A stretch of DNA of 64,000 nt from assembly GCA_965199945.1 (NCBI GenBank), contig OZ241354.1:2170001-2234000 (forward strand), read 5' to 3'. Below the pieces are notes generated by a model. That model had not been told where the DNA came from and did not search any database. It was given only the letters and a program-made list of their open reading frames with translations. Source of the stretch: VXYL01 sp965199945 (lineage in GTDB: Bacteria > Pseudomonadota > Gammaproteobacteria > Pseudomonadales > Azotimanducaceae). The translations under genes were made by a program, and so were the position numbers. Of the stretch, positions 17,442-25,602 are shown piece after piece (position 1 is the first letter of the stretch; every line of letters begins with the position of its first letter).

Positions 17442-18832
17442 CCGAGCAGGTGGCGTCGCCAAGCTGGGCTCGGCTCGAAGGGGCGCCCAAGCACCGGCTC
17501 GATGTCGTCGATTCCAAGGTCCGCGTCGTCGTAGCGGCAGCGTGCGCTTTCGGCGTCCACGCCGGCCGCGCAGTAGCGCATGGCGCGGTCGAAGGCGCGC
17601 CGCACCAAGGGCAGGCGTTCGGGGTCGAAGCCCATCAGCCGAGCCGCAGCGAGGTCGCACAGCGCAAGGTCCTCGGCGAACATCAGGACTTGCGAAGACA
17701 CCGGCGTCGGCGACAAGGGCCCGCGGCCTTCGCCGCCGACGATGCCGTCCACGAGGCAGATGTTGGCGCGCTGGGGCGCGTCGCGCATGTTCCCTTCGCG
17801 GTCGGCGTAGCGGACGATCCGCGCCAGATCCAAGGCCATGCGCCAGCAAGTGTCGTTGCCGTGCCAGGCGCCGCCGTAGACGACGCCGCAGCGGCCCAGC
17901 ACGCGCGCCAGATTGCGGTCGAACATCAGCCCCGCTTGCCACCCCGGCCCCTCGTGCTGCGCAGCGTGCAAGCGCTCGTGCAGTCTGCTCTGCCAGCGTC
18001 TCCAGGTCCCTCGGCCTGGGTACTCGTCGCCGCCTTGGTCGGCGGCGCCCGAGCGATAGTGCGCCAGACAGTCCTTGCTGCCGACGATGCCGACGACGCC
18101 CTTCAGTGCGCAGGTGATGCCGACCTTCTCGTGCGTTTTCAGCTTGGGGATGTGGATGACCACGTCCGCATCCAGAACGTCGCGGCTGACGACGTAGCGG
18201 TGCGCGACGTCGCTCTGGCAGCGCTCCGTGCGCCGGTAGTCGTAGTCGGTCACGCGGAATCCGGGGCTGCCGCCAGCGCTCAGCTCGTGCAAAAGGCTGT
18301 CTTCCTGCAAGTCGATTTCGACGCAGTGCCGCTCCGCGTCTTCGTATTCCGCTGCTTTGTTCGCGCCGGCGAAGCTGCGCGGGCGACGGAACATGCGCAG
18401 GTCCTTCTGCCGCACGTCTCTCCCTTGGCGTCGGTAGTGCGCCTCGAGGAATCCGGCGCCGGTCTGCTGCATCAGCTGCGCCCAGTCCGAGGATTGCAAT
18501 GCGGCGTTGCCGTAGCAGACTTCGCCGCTGTCGCCGAGCGCTGCCAGCACCGCCTCGCAGACGGCATGCACCACGGCGCCGTGGGTGCATTTCGCCTGCA
18601 ACTCCGCGAGCGACTGCCCCAGCCGCCGCTCCTGCACGAAGTTGCACAGCAGGAAGACCTTGTCGCCGGGATTGACGGCGGATTGGATGCGCTTCCAGCC
18701 GACCCACTGCGGCGCCAGCGTCGTTCCGGGGCCAGCCGCCGCTGCGGCCTGCCAGTCGCCGGGATAGCGTGGAACGGTGGCGATGGCCAGGGAGTCCTGC
18801 ATGGACGAAGCCGCTTGCTCGAGCAAGCGCAA
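17438..18832 (-). CDS. DUF362 domain-containing protein
   Basis: A 464-residue protein whose middle contains the DUF362 hallmark DADVVIHIPKLKTHEKVGIT followed by a glycine-rich ALKGVVGIVGSKDCLAHYR. Many DUF362 proteins carry ferredoxin-like Cys clusters; I see no CxxCxxC cluster here, so it looks like the cluster-free type. Function is unknown. The gene starts six bases after the stop of the DDN-like gene and overlaps the ATP-grasp gene by four bases, so all three should be cotranslated. Confidence 0.75.
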   Translation of the reverse strand: MRLLEQAASSMQDSLAIATVPRYPGDWQAAAAAGPGTTLAPQWVGWKRIQSAVNPGDKVFLLCNFVQERRLGQSLAELQAKCTHGAVVHAVCEAVLAALGDSGEVCYGNAALQSSDWAQLMQQTGAGFLEAHYRRQGRDVRQKDLRMFRRPRSFAGANKAAEYEDAERHCVEIDLQEDSLLHELSAGGSPGFRVTDYDYRRTERCQSDVAHRYVVSRDVLDADVVIHIPKLKTHEKVGITCALKGVVGIVGSKDCLAHYRSGAADQGGDEYPGRGTWRRWQSRLHERLHAAQHEGPGWQAGLMFDRNLARVLGRCGVVYGGAWHGNDTCWRMALDLARIVRYADREGNMRDAPQRANICLVDGIVGGEGRGPLSPTPVSSQVLMFAEDLALCDLAAARLMGFDPERLPLVRRAFDRAMRYCAAGVDAESARCRYDDADLGIDDIEPVLGRPFEPSPAWRRHLLG

Positions 18833-18838
18833 GTGGCC

Positions 18839-19306
18839 TCAAGCGCTCTGCCGCGCATCGAGCGTGAAGGCGACGAGCACGTCGTTCGCCACGGCTTGGC
18901 GCAGCTGTTCTTCGTCCGCCGTCGGCCCGCGTTTGGCGTCGATGCCGTGGTAGGCGGCGTCGCTTGGATGGGCCGCCAACATTCGCCGCAGCACGGCGTC
19001 GATTTCCACGTCGGCTTCGGGAAACGCCTCGGCGGTGGCCGACACCCGCCGGCCCGCCAGTTGCAGCTCCACGCTCGCCGCCTCGCGGAAGTTGTGCCAC
19101 CAGGCCGTGCGCCCGCTCGTTAGGCAGACCAGCCGGCTTTCGCTCTCGCGCAGATAGCGCACGGGCGTGGCCCGCCGCGCACCGCTGCGCCGGCCAGTGA
19201 AGCGAACCAGCATGATGCTGCCGCTCGCCAAGAAGTGCAGCGGCGAGCACAGCAGCAGCGCCATGACCCGATTGGCGAGCGGAAAGAGCCATTCGGGGAC
19301 GCGCAC
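18839..19306 (-). CDS. nitroreductase/quinone reductase-like (DDN family) protein
   Basis: A 155-residue split-barrel protein with the pattern of the deazaflavin-dependent nitroreductase family: an N-terminal hydrophobic helix, then SIMLVRFTGRRSGARRATPV, WWHNFREAASVELQLAGRRV and a helical C-terminus. Actinobacterial relatives use F420, but proteobacterial members often bind other cofactors, so a redox or heme-binding role here is open. The gene sits three bases downstream of pntB. Confidence 0.65.
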   Translation of the reverse strand: MRVPEWLFPLANRVMALLLCSPLHFLASGSIMLVRFTGRRSGARRATPVRYLRESESRLVCLTSGRTAWWHNFREAASVELQLAGRRVSATAEAFPEADVEIDAVLRRMLAAHPSDAAYHGIDAKRGPTADEEQLRQAVANDVLVAFTLDARQSA

Positions 19307-19309
19307 GGG

Positions 19310-20689
19310 TCACCCCTTGAGACTGGCGATCACGTCGGCGATGGACGCCTTGGCGTCGCCGAACAACATGCGCGTGTTCGCGCCGACGAACAGCGGGTTG
19401 TCCACGCCGGCGAAACCGGAGGCCATGGAGCGCTTGAGCACGAAGACCGTGCGCGCGTGGTCGACGTTGATGATTGGCATGCCGTAGATCGGGCTGGCCT
19501 GGTCTTCCCGCGCCGACGGATTGACGACGTCGTTGGCGCCGATCACCACCGCCACGTCGATGTTCGCCATGCGCGGATTGACGTCCTCCATCTCCACCAG
19601 CTGGTCGTAGGGCACGTTCGCCTCGGCGAGCAGCACGTTCATGTGGCCGGGCATCCTGCCGGCGACGGGATGAATGGCGTAGGTGACTTCCGTGCCGTTC
19701 TGCTCCAGAAGCTCGCCGAGTTCCTGCACCACATGCTGCGCCTGCGCCACCGCCATGCCGTAGCCGGGCACGAAGGTGACCGCGCTCGCGGCTTCGAGGA
19801 TCAGGCTGGCGTCTTCGGCGTTGATGGGCTTCGCCTCGCCGTCCACCTTGGTCGCCGCCTTGACGGCGCCGAAGCCGCTGAACAGCACGTTGGCCAAGGA
19901 TCGATTCATGGCCTTGCACATGATGTTGGTGAGGATGATGCCGGCGGCGCCGACCAGCGAACCGGAGACGATCAGCACGTTGTTGTTGATGGCGAAGCCC
20001 GCCGCGCACGCGGCGAGGCCGGAGTAGCTGTTCAGCAGCGAGATCACCACCGGCATGTCCGCGCCGCCGATCGGCGCCACCGCCATCACGCCGAGGAGTC
20101 CGGCGAGGGCCAGCACGGCGATGAAGTAGGGCGAGTCCGGCGTCGGCGAGAGCACGAACAGCGCGCCGCAGGCCAAGAGCGCGATCAACAACGCCGCGTT
20201 GACGAAGCGCTGGCCGGCGAATGTGAGCGCGCCGCTCGGAATCGTCTCGGCCAGCTTGCCCCAAGCCACCAGACTGCCGGTGAAGGTGACGCCGCCGATC
20301 ATCACCGAGAGGAACACCGTGGTGGCGGTGAACACCCCCGGGCCGCTGCTCGACGATCCATCGGCAGAGAGCAGCGCCGAAGCGCCCACCAGCAGGCTGG
20401 CGACGCCGCCGGAACCGTTGAACAACGCCACCATTTCCGGCATCGCCGTCATGGCGACCAGGCGCGACGCCAAAGCGCCCACCAAGGCGCCGGCCGCAGC
20501 CGCAACCGCGATCCAGTGCAGCTCGACGACGCCCTTGGAGGCGAGCGTCACCACGATGGCGATCAACATGCCCGAGGCCGAGAGGGCGTTGCCGCGCCGC
20601 GCCGTGGCCGGCGAGCCGAGCATCTTCAGGCCGAAGACGAACAGCGCCGCGGCGGCGATGTAGGCGATGTTGACCGCCACGGCGTTCAT
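19310..20689 (-). CDS. pntB: NAD(P) transhydrogenase subunit beta PntB
   Basis: A 459-residue membrane subunit. The N-terminal half has about nine hydrophobic segments, and the C-terminal half is the NADP(H)-binding domain III, with VPGYGMAVAQAQH and VVIGANDVVNPSA as its fingerprints. With PntAA and PntAB it couples proton re-entry to hydride transfer from NADH to NADP, supplying NADPH. Its ATG overlaps the pntAB stop by four bases. Length is normal. Confidence 0.95.
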   Translation of the reverse strand: MNAVAVNIAYIAAAALFVFGLKMLGSPATARRGNALSASGMLIAIVVTLASKGVVELHWIAVAAAAGALVGALASRLVAMTAMPEMVALFNGSGGVASLLVGASALLSADGSSSSGPGVFTATTVFLSVMIGGVTFTGSLVAWGKLAETIPSGALTFAGQRFVNAALLIALLACGALFVLSPTPDSPYFIAVLALAGLLGVMAVAPIGGADMPVVISLLNSYSGLAACAAGFAINNNVLIVSGSLVGAAGIILTNIMCKAMNRSLANVLFSGFGAVKAATKVDGEAKPINAEDASLILEAASAVTFVPGYGMAVAQAQHVVQELGELLEQNGTEVTYAIHPVAGRMPGHMNVLLAEANVPYDQLVEMEDVNPRMANIDVAVVIGANDVVNPSAREDQASPIYGMPIINVDHARTVFVLKRSMASGFAGVDNPLFVGANTRMLFGDAKASIADVIASLKG

Positions 20690-21003
20690 GGCGAGCTGCG
20701 CTTGTGCTCTGTGTCTGCGCCGCGCTTGCGGAACATCCCCAGCATCCGATCCGTCACCAGATAGCCGCCGACGACGTTGACGGTGGCGAAGAACACTGCG
20801 GTGCAGCCGAGCAGCGTGGCAAGCCATCCCGGGCCGCCAGCGCCGGCGGCAAGCAGCGCGCCGACGATGGTGATGCCGGAGATGGCATTGGCGCCGGACA
20901 TCAGCGGCGTGTGCAGGGTGGCCGGAACCTTGGAGATCAGCTCGAAGCCGAGGAAGATGGCCAACACGAGAATGAAGGCGAGGTAGACGGGAACCAGCTC
21001 CAT
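20686..21003 (-). CDS. pntAB: NAD(P) transhydrogenase subunit alpha, membrane part PntAB
   Basis: A 105-residue protein holding three to four hydrophobic helices, corresponding to the C-terminal membrane part of E. coli PntA encoded as a separate gene. SKVPATLHTPLMSGANAISG is the typical loop. It lies 18 bases after pntAA and overlaps pntB by four bases. Confidence 0.9.
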   Translation of the reverse strand: MELVPVYLAFILVLAIFLGFELISKVPATLHTPLMSGANAISGITIVGALLAAGAGGPGWLATLLGCTAVFFATVNVVGGYLVTDRMLGMFRKRGADTEHKRSSP

Positions 21004-21021
21004 CGAAGTCTTCCGCCCCGT

Positions 21022-22149
21022 CTAGAGGCTGCGAATCGTCTCGCTGACGATGCCGCCCTCGCGGGCAACCACGCAGCCAGCCACGATCTCGTCTTGCGGA
21101 TCCAAGTGCAGGCGAGACGCCTCGGCGTCCCAGAACTCCTCCAGGAGATGCGTGACGTTGGCCGAATACATCTCGCTCGCGTTGCAGGCCACCTCCGAAG
21201 GGAGGTTGCCGAGGCCGATCACCTTGGCGCCGCCCACGGCGACGATCTCGTCGATGGCCGAACCTTCCACGTTGCCGCCGGATTCGACGGCCATGTCCAC
21301 CACGACGCTGCCTGGGCGCATCGCCGCCACCATGTCGCGGCTGACGATGCGCGGCGCCGCCCGCCCGAATACTTGCGCCGTGGTAATCACGACGTCGGCG
21401 CGGGCCACCGCTTGCGCCATGCCTTGCCGCTGCCGCTCGAGCTGTTCCGGCGTGAGCGCGCGGGCATAGCCCTGCTCGGTCTGCCCCGTCTCGCCCATGT
21501 CGATGGCGACGAACTTGGCGCCGAGTGACTGCACCTGCTCGGCGACGGTCGGGCGCGTGTCGAAGGCTTCCACCCGAGCGCCGAGCCGCTTCGCCGTGGC
21601 GATGGCCTGCAGCCCCGCCACCCCGGCGCCGATGACGAACACCCGCGCCGGGGCGATGGTGCCGGCGGGCGTCATCATCATGGGAAAGATGCGCGGACAG
21701 TGCGCCGCGGCGACGATCACCGCGGCGTAGCCGGCCAGATTGGCCTGCGAAGACAGCGCGTCGAGCTTCTGTGCGCGCGTCGAGCGCGGCACCATCTCCA
21801 TGCACACGGTCGTCACGCCGCGCGCCGCGAGCTGCTCGATGAGCGGCTTGTTGTTGAAGGGGTCGAGAAAACTCACGTGCAGGGCCCCCTCGGCGAGGAG
21901 GTCCACATCCTCTGGCCGTGGCTGGCGCACGCGCAGCACGATTTCGGACGAGACGATCGCCGAGGCGATGTCGGCGACGACGTCCGCGCCGGCCGCCCGG
22001 TAGGCGTCGTCGTCCATGCCGGAAGCAAGACCCAAGCCGGTCTCCGCCATCACGTCGAAACCGAGCGCAGAGAGCTTTTTGACGCTGCCGGGAACTAGCG
22101 CGACACGCAATTCGCCAGGCCGCGTCTCCTTGGGCACGGCGATACGCAT
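21022..22149 (-). CDS. pntAA: NAD(P) transhydrogenase subunit alpha, NAD-binding part PntAA
   Basis: A 375-residue soluble domain I, the NAD(H)-binding part of proton-translocating transhydrogenase. It starts MRIAVPKETRPGELRVALVP and has the Rossmann motif VIGAGVAGLQAIATAKRLGA plus RQPRPEDVDLL, typical of the alanine dehydrogenase/PntA family. I chose the ATG at 22149 rather than the longer frame from 22209, since MRIAVPKE is the usual N-terminus. It heads a six-gene run ending at 16476. The split alpha subunit is common in bacteria outside the enterics. Confidence 0.93.
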   Translation of the reverse strand: MRIAVPKETRPGELRVALVPGSVKKLSALGFDVMAETGLGLASGMDDDAYRAAGADVVADIASAIVSSEIVLRVRQPRPEDVDLLAEGALHVSFLDPFNNKPLIEQLAARGVTTVCMEMVPRSTRAQKLDALSSQANLAGYAAVIVAAAHCPRIFPMMMTPAGTIAPARVFVIGAGVAGLQAIATAKRLGARVEAFDTRPTVAEQVQSLGAKFVAIDMGETGQTEQGYARALTPEQLERQRQGMAQAVARADVVITTAQVFGRAAPRIVSRDMVAAMRPGSVVVDMAVESGGNVEGSAIDEIVAVGGAKVIGLGNLPSEVACNASEMYSANVTHLLEEFWDAEASRLHLDPQDEIVAGCVVAREGGIVSETIRSL

Positions 22150-22358
22150 CCTTGGGAAACACCGTTTCGGCAACGAACTACGCGAAGCATAATCGAAACC
22201 GGCTGCCACCGGAACACGGTGCGGCGGGTGACGCCGACCTCTTCCAAGGTGCCTCCTCGGAGCAGCCGGCGGCGGACATCCGCTGCCGGAGCCGCTCTCA
22301 GCCGGTCAATGGCCGCCAGCGCCAGGTCTTTCTAAGCCGGCACAATGTCGCTAGCAAC

Positions 22359-23279
22359 TCATTCGTGGGGTGACGCGGCGCCCTTGGGCGCGTCGGCCGG
22401 ACGCAGCAAGGCATCGCCGACGTGCTGCTGCGCAAAGTGCAGCGCGGTGCGCCCGTTGCGTACGCCGCGCGCCAGCGCCCAGCGCAGAGCCGCTTGGCGC
22501 ACGTCGTCGGTCCACGGCGCCGCCACGCCGTGCTCGGCCGCCAGCCGGGCCAGCCAATGCCGGGCGGCGAGGAGATAGTCGTCCTGTCGGAAAGGGTGGA
22601 AGGAGAGCCACAGGCCGAAGCGGTCCGACAGCGAGATCTTCTCCTCCACGCTTTCGGCCTGATGCAGCTCGCCCTCGACGTGCCGCGCCGCCAGATTGTC
22701 GGCCATGTGTTCCGGCACGAGGTGGCGGCGGTTGGACGTGGCGTAGATGACGACGTTCGCGGACTGCGTGAACACCGAGCCCTCCAGGGCGCTCTTCAAT
22801 GCCGTGTAGGAGGCGTCTCCGGCCTCGAAGGAGAGATCGTCGCAAACCAACAGGAAGCGATACGGTTCGCTCTCCAGACGGGCGGCAATCTCCGCCACGT
22901 CCGCAAGCGCTTCCTTGCTCACTTCCACGAGCCGCAGCCCGCTGTTCCCATAGCGGTTGAGGAGGGCGTGGACGAGCGACGACTTGCCAGTGCCCCGGGC
23001 GCCCCACAGCAGCGCGTTGTTGGCCGGGAAGCCGCGCACGAACTGCTCGGTGTTGGCGGCGAGAAGGCGCTTCTGCTCGTCCACGCAGAGCAGGTCGTCG
23101 AGGTCGATGGCGTGCAGGCGGTCGAAGGGCGCGAACTCGCCGCCGAGCGCGTCGCGCTGCCAACGCGCCGCCAAGTGCCGCGACCAATCGACGGGGCTGC
23201 GCCGGGGCAGCAACGCGAGCAGCCGCCGGCAGAGCTCCAAGGCGGCGTCGATCAGGCCCGTTGCGCTCGGCGTCGTCAC
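22359..23279 (-). CDS. DUF815-type P-loop ATPase
   Basis: A 306-residue AAA-like ATPase. The Walker A motif is GARGTGKSSLVHALLNR, Walker B is FLLVCDDLSFEAGD, and a sensor-like stretch ANVVIYATSNRRHLVPEHMADN follows, all typical of DUF815. The function of the family is unknown; members are conserved near housekeeping genes. The start GTG at 23279 gives the normal length. The divergent PutP-like gene begins 60 bases away, so the promoters overlap. Confidence 0.8.
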   Translation of the reverse strand: MTTPSATGLIDAALELCRRLLALLPRRSPVDWSRHLAARWQRDALGGEFAPFDRLHAIDLDDLLCVDEQKRLLAANTEQFVRGFPANNALLWGARGTGKSSLVHALLNRYGNSGLRLVEVSKEALADVAEIAARLESEPYRFLLVCDDLSFEAGDASYTALKSALEGSVFTQSANVVIYATSNRRHLVPEHMADNLAARHVEGELHQAESVEEKISLSDRFGLWLSFHPFRQDDYLLAARHWLARLAAEHGVAAPWTDDVRQAALRWALARGVRNGRTALHFAQQHVGDALLRPADAPKGAASPHE

Positions 23280-23339
23280 GGCGCGCGGATTGTGCCAGTA
23301 AACTCGATCCGCGGTATTCCCAAGTCGGCGAAGGCGGCG

Positions 23340-24815
23340 ATGGCGGTTGGATTCATAGGCTATCTGGCGATTGTCGCGGCCATCGCGTTCTACGCGACGA
23401 AGCGCACCAGCACGGCGCACGACTACATGATCGGCGGCCGTTCGCTGTCCGCGCCGGTGGCGGCGCTCTCCGCCGGCGCGTCGGACATGAGCGGCTGGCT
23501 GCTGCTCGGTCTGCCCGGGGCGGTGTTCGCGCTGGGCTTGGGCGAAGCGTGGATCGTCGTCGGCCTGGTCTGCGGCGCTTGGGCGAACTGGCGCCTGGTG
23601 GCGGCGAAGCTCCGCGACTACAGCGAACGGCTGCAAGGCGCGGTGACGTTGCCGCAGTTCTTCGCCCGCCGCGTCGCCGCGAGGACGCGGGCGCCGGCCT
23701 TGGTGGCGACCCTGCTCGTGCTCTTCTTCTTCGCCGTCTACACCGCCGCGGGATTCGTCGCCGCGGCCAAGCTGTTCGAGTCGGTGCTCGGCCTCGACTA
23801 CGCCGTCGCGCTGTGGAGCGGCGTCGTCCTGGTGCTGCTCTACACGGCCCTCGGCGGATTCCTGGCGGTGAGCTGGACCGACTTCGTGCAGGCGCTGCTC
23901 ATGCTGCTGAGCTTGGGCGTCGTGGCCGCGCTCGCGTTCCTCCATGCGCCAGCGCCCGTTGTCGATGTCGCGGCGCCCGGCATCGGCGCGTTGGCGCTGA
24001 TCGGCGCCTTGGCCTGGGGGCTCGGCTACTTCGGGCAGCCCCATGTGCTGGCGCGCTTCATGGCAATCGACGCCGCGGCGTCGGTCGGGCGCGCGCGGCG
24101 CGTCAATCTGCTCTGGATGAGCCTGGCCGGCGTTGCCGCGATCGCCGTGGGCGCCAGCGGGCGCGGCTATTTCGGCGGCGCCGGCCTCGACGACCCGGAG
24201 ACGGTGTTCATCGCCTTGGCCGGCGAGCTGCTCGCGCCTTGGATCGCCGGCATCGTCGTCGCCGGCGTTCTCGCGGCGGTGATGAGCACCGTCGATTCGC
24301 AATTGCTGACCGCCGCGACGGCGCTCGTGGAAGACGTCGTGCGCCCGGCCGCGGCGTCGCTTTCGGACAAGCACTTGCTGCTGGCCAGCCGCGCCACCGT
24401 GGTCGTGATCGCCTTGGCCGCCGGCGCCATCGCCGCCGACCCGGACAGCCAAGTGCTCTCGATGGTGGCCTACGCCTGGGCCGGCCTAGGCGCAAGCATC
24501 GGGCCGGCGGTCCTCGCCTGCCTCTATTGGCGGCGCGCGACCGAGGCCGGCCTGGTCGCGGGAATGCTCCTCGGCGCAGTCACCACCGTGGTCTGGCACG
24601 AGCTGAGCGGCGGCGTCTTCGACCTCTACGAAATCGTGCCGGCCTTCGCCGCCGCCATGCTCGGCATCGGCGTTTGCGGCTGGCGAGAGCCCTCAGCGGG
24701 GGAGCGCGAGGGGCCTGCCCCTCGCATGAAAGAACCCGTAGCGGATGGGCCTCGCAAGCGAGCGGATGGCGAGACCGCCGCCATGATCTTCGACCGCCTT
24801 GCCACGCGGCGCTGA
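23340..24815 (+). CDS. sodium:proline/solute symporter PutP-like, with repeat-derived C-terminal tail
   Basis: A 491-residue SSS-family transporter with about thirteen hydrophobic segments. PutP-like features are the ARTSTAHDYMIGGRSL-type start (here KRTSTAHDYMIGGRSLS), SAGASDMSGWLLLGLPGA, and AAVMSTVDSQLLTAATALVEDV in the middle. Proline or a similar solute carried with Na+ is the likely cargo. The last 40 residues are odd: at about residue 450 the reading frame runs straight through a 46-bp palindromic repeat (24687-24732), adding EPSAGEREGPAPRMK and a charged tail, so the native C-terminus has been replaced or extended. Confidence 0.85.
   Translation: MAVGFIGYLAIVAAIAFYATKRTSTAHDYMIGGRSLSAPVAALSAGASDMSGWLLLGLPGAVFALGLGEAWIVVGLVCGAWANWRLVAAKLRDYSERLQGAVTLPQFFARRVAARTRAPALVATLLVLFFFAVYTAAGFVAAAKLFESVLGLDYAVALWSGVVLVLLYTALGGFLAVSWTDFVQALLMLLSLGVVAALAFLHAPAPVVDVAAPGIGALALIGALAWGLGYFGQPHVLARFMAIDAAASVGRARRVNLLWMSLAGVAAIAVGASGRGYFGGAGLDDPETVFIALAGELLAPWIAGIVVAGVLAAVMSTVDSQLLTAATALVEDVVRPAAASLSDKHLLLASRATVVVIALAAGAIAADPDSQVLSMVAYAWAGLGASIGPAVLACLYWRRATEAGLVAGMLLGAVTTVVWHELSGGVFDLYEIVPAFAAAMLGIGVCGWREPSAGEREGPAPRMKEPVADGPRKRADGETAAMIFDRLATRR
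24687..24732. repeat. 46-bp palindromic repeat inside the PutP-like gene
   Basis: Differs at one base from the copy at 13419-13464. The 9-bp arms flank two bases. It is read in frame within the symporter gene. Confidence 0.8.
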
Positions 24816-24820
24816 GCGCG

Positions 24821-25474
24821 TCAGCCGGTCGTGCTCAGCAGCGGATTGATCATGCCGTGCTTCACCGCGAGCATGGCCAGCTCCACGTCGCTGGAGACGT
24901 TGAGCTTGTCGAAGATGCGATAGCGGTAGCTGTTCACGGTCTTCGGGGAGAGGTGCAGGTTGGCCGAGATGTCGTTCACGCGCAGGCAGTTGACGACCAT
25001 GAGCGTGATTTGCAGCTCGCGCCCGGAGAGTTGCTCGAAGGGCGACACGCCGTCGTCGTCGAAGGATTGGAAGGCCAGCCGCTGGGCGATGTCGGCGCTG
25101 ACGAAGCGCTTGCCGGCATGGGCGCGCTTGATCGCCGCCACCATTTCCGCCGGCGTGCAGCGCTTGGTCACGAAGCCGCAGGCGCCGGCGCGGAGCGCCT
25201 GGGCCGGATAGGGCGCCTCCCACGCGCACGTCACCATCACCACCTGGGCGCCGCATTCCGAGGCGAGGATGCGCCGCGCCGCTTCCAGTCCGCCGATGCC
25301 CGGCATGGCGATTTCCAGCGACACCACGTGCGGGTTGAGTTTGCGAGCCAATTCAACGGCTTCTTCGCCGTCCTCCGCCTCGCCCACGATGTCGATGGTC
25401 TTCGTGTCGTGCAGCAGGCGCACGACGCCGGCTCGGAACAGGCTGTGATGGTCTGCCAGTATCGTCCTGATCAT
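24821..25474 (-). CDS. GacA/UvrY-like response regulator with degenerate phosphorylation site
   Basis: A 217-residue NarL-type regulator very close in layout to UvrY/GacA, including MPGIGGLEA, SPFEQLSGRELQITLMV and the DNA-binding helix NLHLSPKTVNSYRYRIF near the C-terminus. GacA-type proteins turn on small RNAs that titrate CsrA. Two key residues differ. The phosphorylated Asp is replaced by Glu54 (VVSLEIAMPG instead of an LMD segment), and the acidic pair near the N-terminus reads ADHH, keeping only Asp8. The conserved Thr and Lys are present. It may be a phosphorylation-independent, perhaps constitutively active form. No sensor kinase is adjacent. Confidence 0.85.
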   Translation of the reverse strand: MIRTILADHHSLFRAGVVRLLHDTKTIDIVGEAEDGEEAVELARKLNPHVVSLEIAMPGIGGLEAARRILASECGAQVVMVTCAWEAPYPAQALRAGACGFVTKRCTPAEMVAAIKRAHAGKRFVSADIAQRLAFQSFDDDGVSPFEQLSGRELQITLMVVNCLRVNDISANLHLSPKTVNSYRYRIFDKLNVSSDVELAMLAVKHGMINPLLSTTG

Positions 25475-25602
25475 CTTTTCTTTCTTCCGCGTTCCCTCGA
25501 CGAGTGCAGGACGATAGGCAAGGCCGTGGCCTTGGTGGGCGGGAATAGGAGCTTTCCGCCGAACAGTCGCGCCTAATTCGGCGGAGCAATATCACGGCGA
25601 CA

